Source: CAVVDY01 sp963815775 (lineage in GTDB: Bacteria > Acidobacteriota > Terriglobia > Terriglobales > Acidobacteriaceae). Taken from it: a stretch of DNA of 64,000 nt. The notes beneath the pieces were generated by a model. It was not told the DNA's origin. It saw only the letters and a program-made list of their open reading frames with translations, and made no database searches. The stretch's first letter is position 1, and every line of letters begins with the position of its first letter. The DNA lies in assembly GCA_963815775.1 (NCBI GenBank), contig CAWFIB010000029.1, positions 1-64,000 of the forward strand, read 5' to 3'. Shown here in pieces: positions 45,085 to 51,850 of this stretch. The position numbers and the translations under genes are program-made.

Positions 45085-45413
45085 GCCGGGCTCCTTCGCG
45101 AAGTAAATTTGGAAGTCGCGCCGCCGTCGTGAGGTTGCTCAGCGGGAACGTGCGTCCGCCTGAGAAGCAAGAAGAGAATGAGTCCCATAGCGCCAGCGCA
45201 ATGCGAAATTATATAACGAGATTTTCCAGAAGCAGCGAAGAGTGTGTTCGGGCTGCTGTTATGGCCGCGAAAACCTAAGGTTCCGGCGTAGCCCGATTTC
45301 GACAGTTGCATCAGGGGCCGGCATTCTCCGTACGCTGCCACCATGGATATGCGCCTGGAAGGCCTGTTCCGGCGATAAGGCGCGTTCGGCCAGTTGAAGC
45401 CTTGGTTGGAGTT
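45085..45413. other. Gene-free stretch upstream of ilvE
   Basis: No frame here has coding character on either strand. It should contain the ilvE promoter. The ATTATATAACGAG near 45210 is the most A+T-rich patch, but I cannot define -10 and -35 elements with confidence. Confidence 0.4.
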
Positions 45414-45532
45414 ATGGAAGCTACGGTTCAAGCAGAATTCAGACTATTCGGCACCGTGAAACAAGAGGGCCCCTGGTGCACCGCTTACTGTCCGCCTCTT
45501 GATATCACCTCCCAAGGGCGTACTGAGGTTGA
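45414..45532 (+). pseudogene. N-terminal fragment of a HicB-like antitoxin
   Basis: From ATG 45414 the frame encodes about 40 residues: MEATVQAEFRLFGTVKQEG, then PWCTAYCPPLDITSQGRTEVE. The Y-CP-LD-TSQG-T-E pattern is that of the HicB partial RNase H-like fold. At GAA 45531 the pattern stops and the frame runs on into unrelated residues until 45638. The second half of HicB is missing. Confidence 0.55.
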
Positions 45533-45820
45533 AATGCCTATCTCGCCGCTTTCCACCCGGCTCAAGCGTTTATCTTTGAGCGCACGGGCAGGGTCGCTAA
45601 GAGTCATGGGGGCGTTCACCGCGAATTCCCGCGTTTGACGAACAACGATCCAGCGATCGACAAAAGTTGCCCCGTCTTGTTGACCCGGGCCTACAACCTG
45701 AAGGTTGGTGAACCCGAGCGCACGGGGTGGACAGAGGAGAACGACGAGCGCGAGCGGTTAGTTAGGAACATTCTGCTTCCCGGTATTGCGGCGTGTGACC
45801 GGGCCAAGGATTTTGAATAG
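45533..45820 (+). pseudogene. HEPN-domain (UPF0332-type) remnant lacking its N-terminus
   Basis: In the frame one base back, directly from the point where the HicB pattern stops, the sequence reads NAYLAAFHPAQAFIFERTGR, then VAKSHGGVHREFPRLTNNDP and AIDKSCPVLLTRAYNLK. This is the core of HEPN RNase-like proteins, including the R-x4-H motif (RVAKSH). The first helix of the domain and a start codon are missing (a TGA precedes AAT 45533). After AYNLK the family pattern is lost. I read this as a deletion that joined a truncated HicB to a truncated HEPN gene. Confidence 0.6.
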
Positions 45821-45842
45821 AGAAGGAGGTCGCACGGGGTGA

Positions 45843-46925
45843 GTGCCTTATCCTGTTTCCATGACCTTTCACCGCACCGACGATCTGCGCATCCAATGGA
45901 CGAAGGTCGTTCTGCCGCCGGTCTTTCTGGAAGAAGAGCTGCCCATCACGGATGCCGCGGCGGAGACGGTCTACCGGACGCGCGCCGAGATATGCGATAT
46001 TCTCGCCGGGCGCGACTCGCGGCTGCTGGTCGTGGTCGGCCCGTGTTCCATTCACGATCCCAAGGCCGCCCGTGAGTATGCCGGCTTGCTGCAGAAGGCG
46101 ATCCCGGAATTCTCGCGCGAGCTGCTGCTGGTGATGCGGGTGTACTTCGAGAAGCCGCGAACCACCGTGGGCTGGAAGGGGCTGATCAACGATCCGCACC
46201 TCGATCAGTCGTACAAGATCAACGATGGGTTGCGGCTGGCCCGGCACCTGTTGCTCGACCTCGCCGAGATGGGCGTGCCCGCGGGAAGCGAGTTCCTCGA
46301 CATGATCACGCCGCAGTACCTGGCGGGTCTGGTGAGCTGGGGCGCGATCGGAGCGCGCACTACGGAGAGCCAGGTCCACCGCCAGCTCGTCTCCGGTCTC
46401 TCCTGCCCCGTAGGATTCAAGAATGCCACCTCGGGCGATGTGCAGATCGCGATGGAAGCGGTGCTCTCGGCGGCGCATCCTCACACCTTTCTGGGCCATA
46501 CCAAGAGTGGGCAGTCGGCCATCTTCGTGACCACCGGCAATCCCGATTGCCACGTGATCCTGCGCGGAGGGCGCAAGTCGGTGAACTATGACGCTGCGTC
46601 AGTAGCGCAGGTCACGGCGCAGTTGCAGGAGGCCGGCGTCAACCCGCGGGTGATGATCGATTGCAGCCACGCCAACAGCAACAAGGACTACACGCGGCAG
46701 GGCGCGGTTTGCCGCGATGTGACCGGGCAGATCCGCAGCGGCAATCGCAACATCGTGGGCGTGATGCTGGAGAGCAACCTGATCGCAGGGGCGCAGAAGC
46801 TGGTGAAGGGCGCGGCGCTCACCTACGGGCAGAGCATCACCGATGCGTGCATTGGGTGGGAGGAGACGCACGAATTGCTGGGGGGGTTGGCGGCGTCGGT
46901 GGGAGCAGGACGGGCAGGTGCGTAG
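45843..46925 (+). CDS. aroG: 3-deoxy-7-phosphoheptulonate synthase (type I DAHP synthase)
   Basis: DAHP synthase joins phosphoenolpyruvate and erythrose-4-phosphate in the first step of the shikimate pathway. The 360-residue frame contains LLVVVGPCSIHDPKAAREYA, MRVYFEKPRTTVGWKGLIND, GARTTESQVHRQL, FKNATSGDVQIA and DCSHANSNKDYTRQ, all AroG/AroF/AroH-type. A strong AAGGAGGT at 45823-45830 favours GTG 45843; ATG 45861 is further from it. The C-terminus ends in a loose GASVGAGRAGA-like tail. Which aromatic amino acid inhibits it cannot be told. Confidence 0.94.
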   Translation: MPYPVSMTFHRTDDLRIQWTKVVLPPVFLEEELPITDAAAETVYRTRAEICDILAGRDSRLLVVVGPCSIHDPKAAREYAGLLQKAIPEFSRELLLVMRVYFEKPRTTVGWKGLINDPHLDQSYKINDGLRLARHLLLDLAEMGVPAGSEFLDMITPQYLAGLVSWGAIGARTTESQVHRQLVSGLSCPVGFKNATSGDVQIAMEAVLSAAHPHTFLGHTKSGQSAIFVTTGNPDCHVILRGGRKSVNYDAASVAQVTAQLQEAGVNPRVMIDCSHANSNKDYTRQGAVCRDVTGQIRSGNRNIVGVMLESNLIAGAQKLVKGAALTYGQSITDACIGWEETHELLGGLAASVGAGRAGA

Positions 46926-47033
46926 AAACATCTACCCTTCCAGCGTAGTACATGGTTCTAGTTGCCGCGTTGCTTCGGTGGAGAGTTTTTTTGTACGCTG
47001 GAGGCGACGAGCACGAAGACATAGGGGAAAGCA

Positions 47034-47306
47034 ATGACAATCCATCTGACGCCCGACCAGGAACGACGGATTCAGGCCGTCATCCAGTGCGGTGCCTATG
47101 AATCGGTTGAGGAAGTCGTGGAGGCGGCCCTTGCCGCTGTTGAACAACGCACCGTTCCGGGTTTTGCGGGGTCGCGCGAAGAGCTTGACGCCCTGATTTT
47201 GGAAGGCATGGCATCGAAGGAACTCTCAGAAGACGAATTCTGGGGCGCGATCCGCCGGCAAACCGATGTCCTGCTGACCGAGCGTAAGACCGGCCCGCGT
47301 TCGTGA
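47034..47306 (+). CDS. ParD-like antitoxin
   Basis: A 90-residue protein that starts MTIHLTPDQERRIQAVIQCG and AYESVEEVVEAALAAVEQ, the ribbon-helix-helix dimerisation pattern of ParD-type antitoxins; an acidic toxin-binding tail follows. AGGGGAAAGC stands before the ATG. It overlaps the toxin gene by four bases (GTGA at 47303-47306). Confidence 0.85.
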   Translation: MTIHLTPDQERRIQAVIQCGAYESVEEVVEAALAAVEQRTVPGFAGSREELDALILEGMASKELSEDEFWGAIRRQTDVLLTERKTGPRS

Positions 47307-47629
47307 GGGTTTCCTACAGACAGTCCGCCGCTGATGATATTGTGCGGCAGTTTCGGTATTACCTCGTCACTGAGGAGCTTCCCCGAGTTGCAGTTCGCTT
47401 CCTTGAGGCGGTTCGGCGCACCGTGGAAGAGTTGCGAAGACATCCGCACGTTGGTCCGCGCTACCATACGGCCAATCCCCAACTCCAGGATTTGCGTTCC
47501 TGGCCCGTAACTGGGTTTGAGGCCATCCGAATTTATTACGTCCCCGATGAGGACGTGCTTGGGATCGTGAGAATTCTGCATGGCAAGCGGGACGTGAAAC
47601 ACATCATCGCAGGCGAGACGATTCGCTAA
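47303..47629 (+). CDS. ParE/RelE-type toxin
   Basis: A 108-residue toxin of the RelE/ParE superfamily: VSYRQSAADDIVRQFRYYL at the N-terminus, RFLEAVRRTVEELRRHPHVG in the helices, and FEAIRIYYVPDEDVLGIVRI followed by LHGKRD in the last strands. The length is normal and nothing is missing. Whether it blocks gyrase (ParE) or cuts mRNA (RelE) is not clear from sequence. Confidence 0.85.
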   Translation: MRVSYRQSAADDIVRQFRYYLVTEELPRVAVRFLEAVRRTVEELRRHPHVGPRYHTANPQLQDLRSWPVTGFEAIRIYYVPDEDVLGIVRILHGKRDVKHIIAGETIR

Positions 47630-47781
47630 CGCACTTGGAGGCGTAGGCTAGTCTAGCGTCAGGCATCGTTCCGTGAATAGAGTGAAAGAAAATTTCCGCC
47701 CGACCAAAACACAAAACTCGGTCGGATGGGCACCCTGGTGAGATTCTGTAAAGGTCACCCGTCCAGCGGCGTAGAACTCGC

Positions 47782-49212
47782 CTACAGTATGTACCGCGAC
47801 AAATCCTGGTCCTTCACGATGTCGGTCAGCGCATTGCGGACGTAGTCGGCGTCGACGGTAACGCTCGTCCCTTGCATGTCGGGAGCGTCGAAGCTGATGT
47901 TATCGAGCACCCGCTCCATGATGGTGTGCAGCCGGCGCGCCCCGATATTTTCTGTGCCTTCGTTCACTTTGAAGGCGAAGTTTGCCACTTCCTGCAAAGC
48001 CTCTTCCGTAAACTCCAGCTTGACGCCTTCGGTATCGAGCAGGGCGATGTACTGCTTGGTGAGCGACGATTTCGGCTCAGTCAGAATCTTGATGAAGTCC
48101 TCGACGGTGAGCGATTGCAACTCGACGCGAATGGGGAAGCGGCCTTGCAATTCAGGAATGAGGTCGCTGGGTTTCGAAACGTGAAACGCACCGGCAGCAA
48201 TAAACAGGATGTGGTCGGTGCGCACCATGCCGTAGCGAGTGTTGACCGTGGTGCCTTCGACAATGGGCAGGATGTCGCGCTGCACGCCCTCGCGCGAGAC
48301 ATCGGGGCCGTGGCCGCCTTCGCGGCCGGCGATCTTGTCGATCTCATCAAGGAAGATGATGCCGGCGTTCTCCACGCGCTCGACGGCGATGCGCTGCACC
48401 TGGTCCATGTCGACCAGGCGCTGCTCTTCTTCCTGGATGAGATATTCGAAGGCCTCGCTGACCTTCATCTTCCGCTTCTTGGTGCGCTGGCCGAAGATGT
48501 TGGGCAACATATCTTTCATGTTGACGTCCATCTCTTCGACGCCCTGGTTGGTGATGATTTCGAACGCAGGAAATGATTTCTCGCGCACGTCCAGCTCGAC
48601 CATGCGCTCGTCGAGCTTGCCTTCGCGCAGTTGCTGACGCAGCTTCTCGCGGGTGCGCGATCCAGGTTCGCCGGCCAGCAGCGGCTCGTTGCCAAGGTTG
48701 AATCCGATCAGGCCATCGTTGGTCGACTGGCGAGGCGGAACCTGCGTCGGCATGGAGGGCAGCAGCAGATCCAGCAGGCGCTCTTCGGCGTTCAGCTCGG
48801 ACTTGTCGGCGACGTCCTCGAGCTTCTCTTCGCGCACCATGTCGATAGAAATCTCGATCAGGTCGCGCACCATGGATTCCACGTCGCGGCCGACATAGCC
48901 GACCTCGGTGAATTTGGAGGCTTCAACTTTCAGAAACGGCGAGTTTGCCAGCTTGGCCAGGCGGCGGGCGATTTCGGTTTTGCCCACGCCGGTGGGGCCC
49001 ATCATGATGATGTTCTTGGGAATGATCTCTTCCGCCAGCTCGGGCGACAGCTTTTGGCGGCGCATGCGATTGCGCAGAGCGATGGCGACGGCGCGTTTGG
49101 CTTCATGCTGGCCAACCACGTACTTGTCGAGTGCGCGCACGATCTCGCGGGGCGTCAGCTCATCGAGAGCAACATTTTCTTCGTCAACGGTTGCGGGTAG
49201 ATAAATGGCCAA
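47782..49212 (-). CDS. hslU: ATP-dependent protease ATPase subunit HslU
   Basis: HslU unfolds substrates for the HslV peptidase. The frame starts at TTG 49212 with GAGGA six bases upstream. The 476-residue AAA+ protein has Walker A MMGPTGVGKTEIARRL, the pore region GYVGRDVESMVRDL, Walker B GIIFLDEIDKIA, the I-domain in between and the intact C-terminal tail DLSRYIL that docks into HslV. The hslV gene, normally just upstream, is not here; queD occupies that place. The conserved tail implies that an HslV exists elsewhere. Confidence 0.95.
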   Translation of the reverse strand: MAIYLPATVDEENVALDELTPREIVRALDKYVVGQHEAKRAVAIALRNRMRRQKLSPELAEEIIPKNIIMMGPTGVGKTEIARRLAKLANSPFLKVEASKFTEVGYVGRDVESMVRDLIEISIDMVREEKLEDVADKSELNAEERLLDLLLPSMPTQVPPRQSTNDGLIGFNLGNEPLLAGEPGSRTREKLRQQLREGKLDERMVELDVREKSFPAFEIITNQGVEEMDVNMKDMLPNIFGQRTKKRKMKVSEAFEYLIQEEEQRLVDMDQVQRIAVERVENAGIIFLDEIDKIAGREGGHGPDVSREGVQRDILPIVEGTTVNTRYGMVRTDHILFIAAGAFHVSKPSDLIPELQGRFPIRVELQSLTVEDFIKILTEPKSSLTKQYIALLDTEGVKLEFTEEALQEVANFAFKVNEGTENIGARRLHTIMERVLDNISFDAPDMQGTSVTVDADYVRNALTDIVKDQDLSRYIL

Positions 49213-49281
49213 TTCAAGTCCTCAAAGCGGATTAGAAGATGATCGTTAATATTGACGCACGATGCGCAAGCGACGCCTCAA

Positions 49282-49659
49282 TTATTCGCTGTAGCGGGCG
49301 GTGGTCGTGTCCGTCTCCCAGATGGTGACATCTTTCACGCGCACCCGGCCATCGGTCAGGCCCGTCAGGTGCGCGTTGGTCTGGTCGAAGAAGTACTTGG
49401 CAATGTTTTCAGCCGAAGGGTTCAGCGTGGTAAACGGGTCGAGCTCGTTCATCATCTGGTGGTCCAGATAACTCACCACCGGGCGCAAAACATCTTTCAG
49501 GTCCTTGAAGTCGAGCAGCAATCCGGCCGCGTCGAGATACTCGCCGCTCAGCGTGACACGCACACGATAGTTGTGGCCGTGCGGGCGCTCACACTTGCCC
49601 TTGTAATTGCGCAGGTAATGTCCGGAAGAAAAAGTATCTTCGACAGTGACTTCGTACAT
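49282..49659 (-). CDS. queD: 6-carboxytetrahydropterin synthase (QueD/PTPS family)
   Basis: A 125-residue T-fold enzyme that converts dihydroneopterin triphosphate to 6-carboxytetrahydropterin for queuosine/deazaguanine synthesis. The zinc ligands are the histidine in FSSGHYL and the pair in RPHGHNY, the catalytic cysteine is in KGKCERPHGHNYR, and the pterin-binding glutamate lies in IWETDT. FKDLK and LDHQMMNEL are also standard. Other members make 6-pyruvoyltetrahydropterin, so QueD is the likelier but not exclusive reading. No other que gene is visible. Confidence 0.9.
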   Translation of the reverse strand: MYEVTVEDTFSSGHYLRNYKGKCERPHGHNYRVRVTLSGEYLDAAGLLLDFKDLKDVLRPVVSYLDHQMMNELDPFTTLNPSAENIAKYFFDQTNAHLTGLTDGRVRVKDVTIWETDTTTARYSE

Positions 49660-49744
49660 GCTCTCCGGACCGAGGCCGCAAATCGGCGGGCTGGGCCCAA
49701 CTATTGATTTTAGCCTGTTTTGAAGGACGGTGGGACTCCTCTAG

Positions 49745-50080
49745 CTAGCCAGACCTTCGATTCAACGTCTGATCCACGCGATTAGGGTCGCGGGCGATGA
49801 GCGTGAGATAGGCGCGCGTGGGCTGATCCGGCTGAGTTCGTCCCTGCTCCCAATCGCGGAGCGTGCCCAAGGGTATGTGATAGCGCGCGGCAAATTGCTC
49901 CTGCGTTAGCTCCAGTGCACGGCGGATGACCTTTGCCTGCGGCGTGCGTTTCATGCGGGTGAGATCGGCGTTGCTGAGCGGCTTTGCGTCCGGGTCTGCC
50001 AGAGCAGCCCGCTCAACCGCTTCTTTGGTCATTGCGCGGATAGGCTTAGAGGTTCTGACGGAAGTAATCGTCTTCTTCAT
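49745..50080 (-). CDS. HTH antitoxin partner of the BrnT-like toxin
   Basis: ATG 50080 gives a 111-residue protein with an N-terminal linker (ADPDAKPLSNADLTRMKRTP) and a XRE-type helix-turn-helix: ALELTQEQFAARYHIPLGTL-RDWEQGRTQPDQPTRAYL. Proteins of exactly this layout accompany BrnT-type toxins as antitoxin and repressor. The gene overlaps the end of the toxin gene by 35 bases, so toxin precedes antitoxin on the transcript. Confidence 0.82.
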   Translation of the reverse strand: MKKTITSVRTSKPIRAMTKEAVERAALADPDAKPLSNADLTRMKRTPQAKVIRRALELTQEQFAARYHIPLGTLRDWEQGRTQPDQPTRAYLTLIARDPNRVDQTLNRRSG

Positions 50081-50331
50081 GTTGGGTTGCCCTTCGGGCC
50101 GAAATGATCCGAATGCACTCTTCGCGTTCCGTGTAGGCCACAAACAACATGACCTGAGGCTCCGCCATCCCTATGATGACGAAGCGCTGTTCCTCGTAGC
50201 CTTCGCGATCATCGAGACGCTCAATGGCAAATGGGTCTTTGAAAACCGTCATCGCGAGCTCAAAGCTGACTCCATGACGACGCCAGTTGCTCCTGGCTTT
50301 CGCCTCGTGCCATTCGAACTTCAGTTTTCAT
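50046..50331 (-). CDS. brnT: BrnT-family toxin with an apparent one-base frameshift after the start codon
   Basis: The frame that ends at 50046 reads, when followed upstream, KFEWHEAKARSNWRRHGVSF, ELAMTVFKDP, RFVIIGMAE and RIISARRAT, a complete BrnT ribonuclease. It has no start codon at its head: a TGA precedes it, and only CTG 50324 or the internal ATG 50252 is available. At 50331 an ATG is followed by AAAA (50328-50325) and CTGAAG. With three A's it would read MKLKFEWHEAK, the expected BrnT start. I infer an inserted A that separates start codon and body, giving either an inactive toxin or a sequencing error. The 68-residue version from 50252 would lack the first third. Confidence 0.7.
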
Positions 50332-50437
50332 CATACTACGGAATCCCCGTAGCCGATGCTGCCGGGCTGAATCAATGATGATCCTTGTCCCTGCTCGCCG
50401 CGCCGCTCGATCGCGGTCTCGGCATCACCTGGGGCTA

Positions 50438-50466
50438 TTGAATATTAGGCTAGACTAAGCTAGATT
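50438..50466 (+). promoter_or_regulatory. VapBC promoter with overlapping repeat operator
   Basis: TTGAAT (50438-50443) and TAGATT (50461-50466) are spaced by exactly 17 bp. The element contains GCTAGA twice, ten bases apart (50449 and 50459), and TTAG/CTAA inverted arms. The start codon at 50478 lies only about five bases beyond the expected transcription start, and there is no ribosome site. Confidence 0.6.
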
Positions 50467-50477
50467 GAATTACTATT

Positions 50478-50729
50478 ATGACCGAAGTCGGAGCTTTTGA
50501 GGCCAAGAATCATTTGGGAGCGCTGCTCGATAGGGTCGAGCAAGGCGAGGAAATTGTCATCACGCGGCATGGCAAGCCTATAGCACGCCTGGTTCCCAGC
50601 CAGGGCGGAACCAACCGGCAACAGGCCGAGGCCGCGGCGAAGCGCATTCGCGAACGCGCGCTTCAGCTTCACGCCGGGGCCTTTGAGTGGAAGAAGCTGA
50701 AGATGGATAGGGACGCGGGACGTCCATGA
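50478..50729 (+). CDS. Phd/YefM-type antitoxin (VapB-like)
   Basis: An 83-residue antitoxin with the pattern VGAFEAKNHLGALLDRVEQG, then EEIVITRHGKPIARLVP in the DNA-binding half and a basic-amphipathic tail. It differs in sequence from the antitoxin at 18939-19226. It overlaps the PIN toxin by four bases (ATGA) and very likely represses its own promoter at 50438-50466. Confidence 0.87.
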   Translation: MTEVGAFEAKNHLGALLDRVEQGEEIVITRHGKPIARLVPSQGGTNRQQAEAAAKRIRERALQLHAGAFEWKKLKMDRDAGRP

Positions 50730-51139
50730 GCGTGGTTATCGATAGCTCGGTGACGTTGGCTTGGGTGTATAGCGAAGAAACCAGCCCAGCGGTCAGACAG
50801 GTGCTGCAGCTTGTCAACACCAGCGGCGCCTGGGTGCCGTCTCTTTGGCGGCTGGAAGTGGCGAACGTCCTCGAAATGGGGACGCGACGCGGACGCCACG
50901 ATATCGCGTTCCGCGATGCTACATTGTCAGACCTTGCTCTCCTACCGGTGAGTATTGACAGGGAAACAGAGAAGCAGGCTTGGGGCGCAACACTTCGTCT
51001 TGCCGAACGGCATGGATTGACGGTCTATGATGCTACCTACCTTGAATTAGCCCAGCGCCGCGGACTGCCGCTCGCGACCCTTGACGACGAATTGCGCGGG
51101 GCCGCCAACGCCGAAAACGTGAACCTACTGGGTGTTTGA
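50726..51139 (+). CDS. VapC-like PIN-domain toxin
   Basis: A 137-residue PIN ribonuclease with all acidic landmarks: MSVVIDSSVTLAWVYSEE at the start, LWRLEVANVL, GLTVYDATYLELAQRRGLPL and ATLDDELRGAA. The quartet of Asp/Glu residues for Mg2+ is intact, so the toxin should be active. It is the second gene of an antitoxin-toxin operon. The 170 bases after it carry repeat fragments (GGCC-TGAA-GGCC at 51278-51289). Confidence 0.88.
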   Translation: MSVVIDSSVTLAWVYSEETSPAVRQVLQLVNTSGAWVPSLWRLEVANVLEMGTRRGRHDIAFRDATLSDLALLPVSIDRETEKQAWGATLRLAERHGLTVYDATYLELAQRRGLPLATLDDELRGAANAENVNLLGV

Positions 51140-51277
51140 CATACCCGGGCAAGACCTTCGGCTTCACAACATCGCTCGCTCAGCAATCGCGAGCAGTTAG
51201 TGAAAGTCTGATCAAAGTCCGATCATCGAAGACCCGCAGGGGCTAAAAGCCCAGCTTTATTCGAGGCACTTACGGAC

Positions 51278-51289
51278 GGCCTGAAGGCC
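51278..51289. repeat. Hairpin GGCC-TGAA-GGCC
   Basis: A perfect four-base stem around TGAA between vapC and tsaE, a further copy of the intergenic TGAA/TTCA family. Confidence 0.55.
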
Positions 51290-51312
51290 ATCCCCTTCAC
51301 GGCCGGACTTAA

Positions 51313-51756
51313 TCAGACCTTCCTAAGTGAGTCCACCCGGATCCTCCGTTCCTGCTCACCCCGCCGCTCGATTGCGATCTCGACGTCACGCTCTTTTTGA
51401 AAGCGCGGGAACTTCTCGCCCCACTCCAGCAGAACAAGATTGCCCGGCTCGGCGAAGAGATCGTCGAGGCCCAGGGTCGCCAGCTCGCGCTCGCTGTCGA
51501 TGCGGTACAGGTCGACATGGTAAAGCGTCACGTCAGGACCGCGGAATTCGTGGACAAGAGTAAAGGTCGGGCTGGTGATGTCGTCTCGGGACGCGGTCTG
51601 AAGGCCTTCAGCGATGCCTTTGACCAGCGTGGTCTTGCCTGCCCCGAGGTCGCCGCGCAGGATGACCATGCGCGCGTCCTTCAATGTGGGAGCCAGCTCG
51701 CGGCCCAGTGCGATGGTTTCTTCGGCAGAATGGGTGATGTATTCGCGGGTGGTCAT
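51313..51756 (-). CDS. tsaE: tRNA threonylcarbamoyladenosine biosynthesis ATPase TsaE
   Basis: TsaE is the P-loop partner of TsaD/TsaB in making t6A37 of ANN-decoding tRNAs. The 147-residue protein contains THSAEETIALGRELAPTL, Walker A LRGDLGAGKTTLVKGIAEGL, TSPTFTLVHEF and YHVDLYRIDS, the family hallmarks, with the tryptophan-containing LLEWGEKFP near the end. It lies downstream of the NAD(P)H-hydrate repair gene on the same strand with a 94-base repeat gap; this pairing is common in bacteria. Confidence 0.94.
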   Translation of the reverse strand: MTTREYITHSAEETIALGRELAPTLKDARMVILRGDLGAGKTTLVKGIAEGLQTASRDDITSPTFTLVHEFRGPDVTLYHVDLYRIDSERELATLGLDDLFAEPGNLVLLEWGEKFPRFQKERDVEIAIERRGEQERRIRVDSLRKV

Positions 51757-51782
51757 TGTGACAGGTTCATCGCGCCGTTAGG

Positions 51783-51833
51783 GGTCCTTCGGCTCAGGCG
51801 CCCAAACCCGGCGCGCCTTAGCTCAGGATGACA
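51783..51833. repeat. Repeat of the TGTCATCCTGAG...GAAGGACC family
   Basis: Read on the minus strand it starts TGTCATCCTGAGCTAAGG and ends CTGAGCCGAAGGACC. The same end sequences flank the unit at 63193-63229. Confidence 0.55.
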
Positions 51834-51850
51834 ACCGAAGAAAGAGATGC

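Noticed and set aside
45839..46075. Alternative frame starting at GTG 45839 near the DAHP synthase start
   Set aside because: It shares the strong ribosome site but encodes a stop after 78 codons with no domain; the DAHP synthase frame from 45843 is certain.
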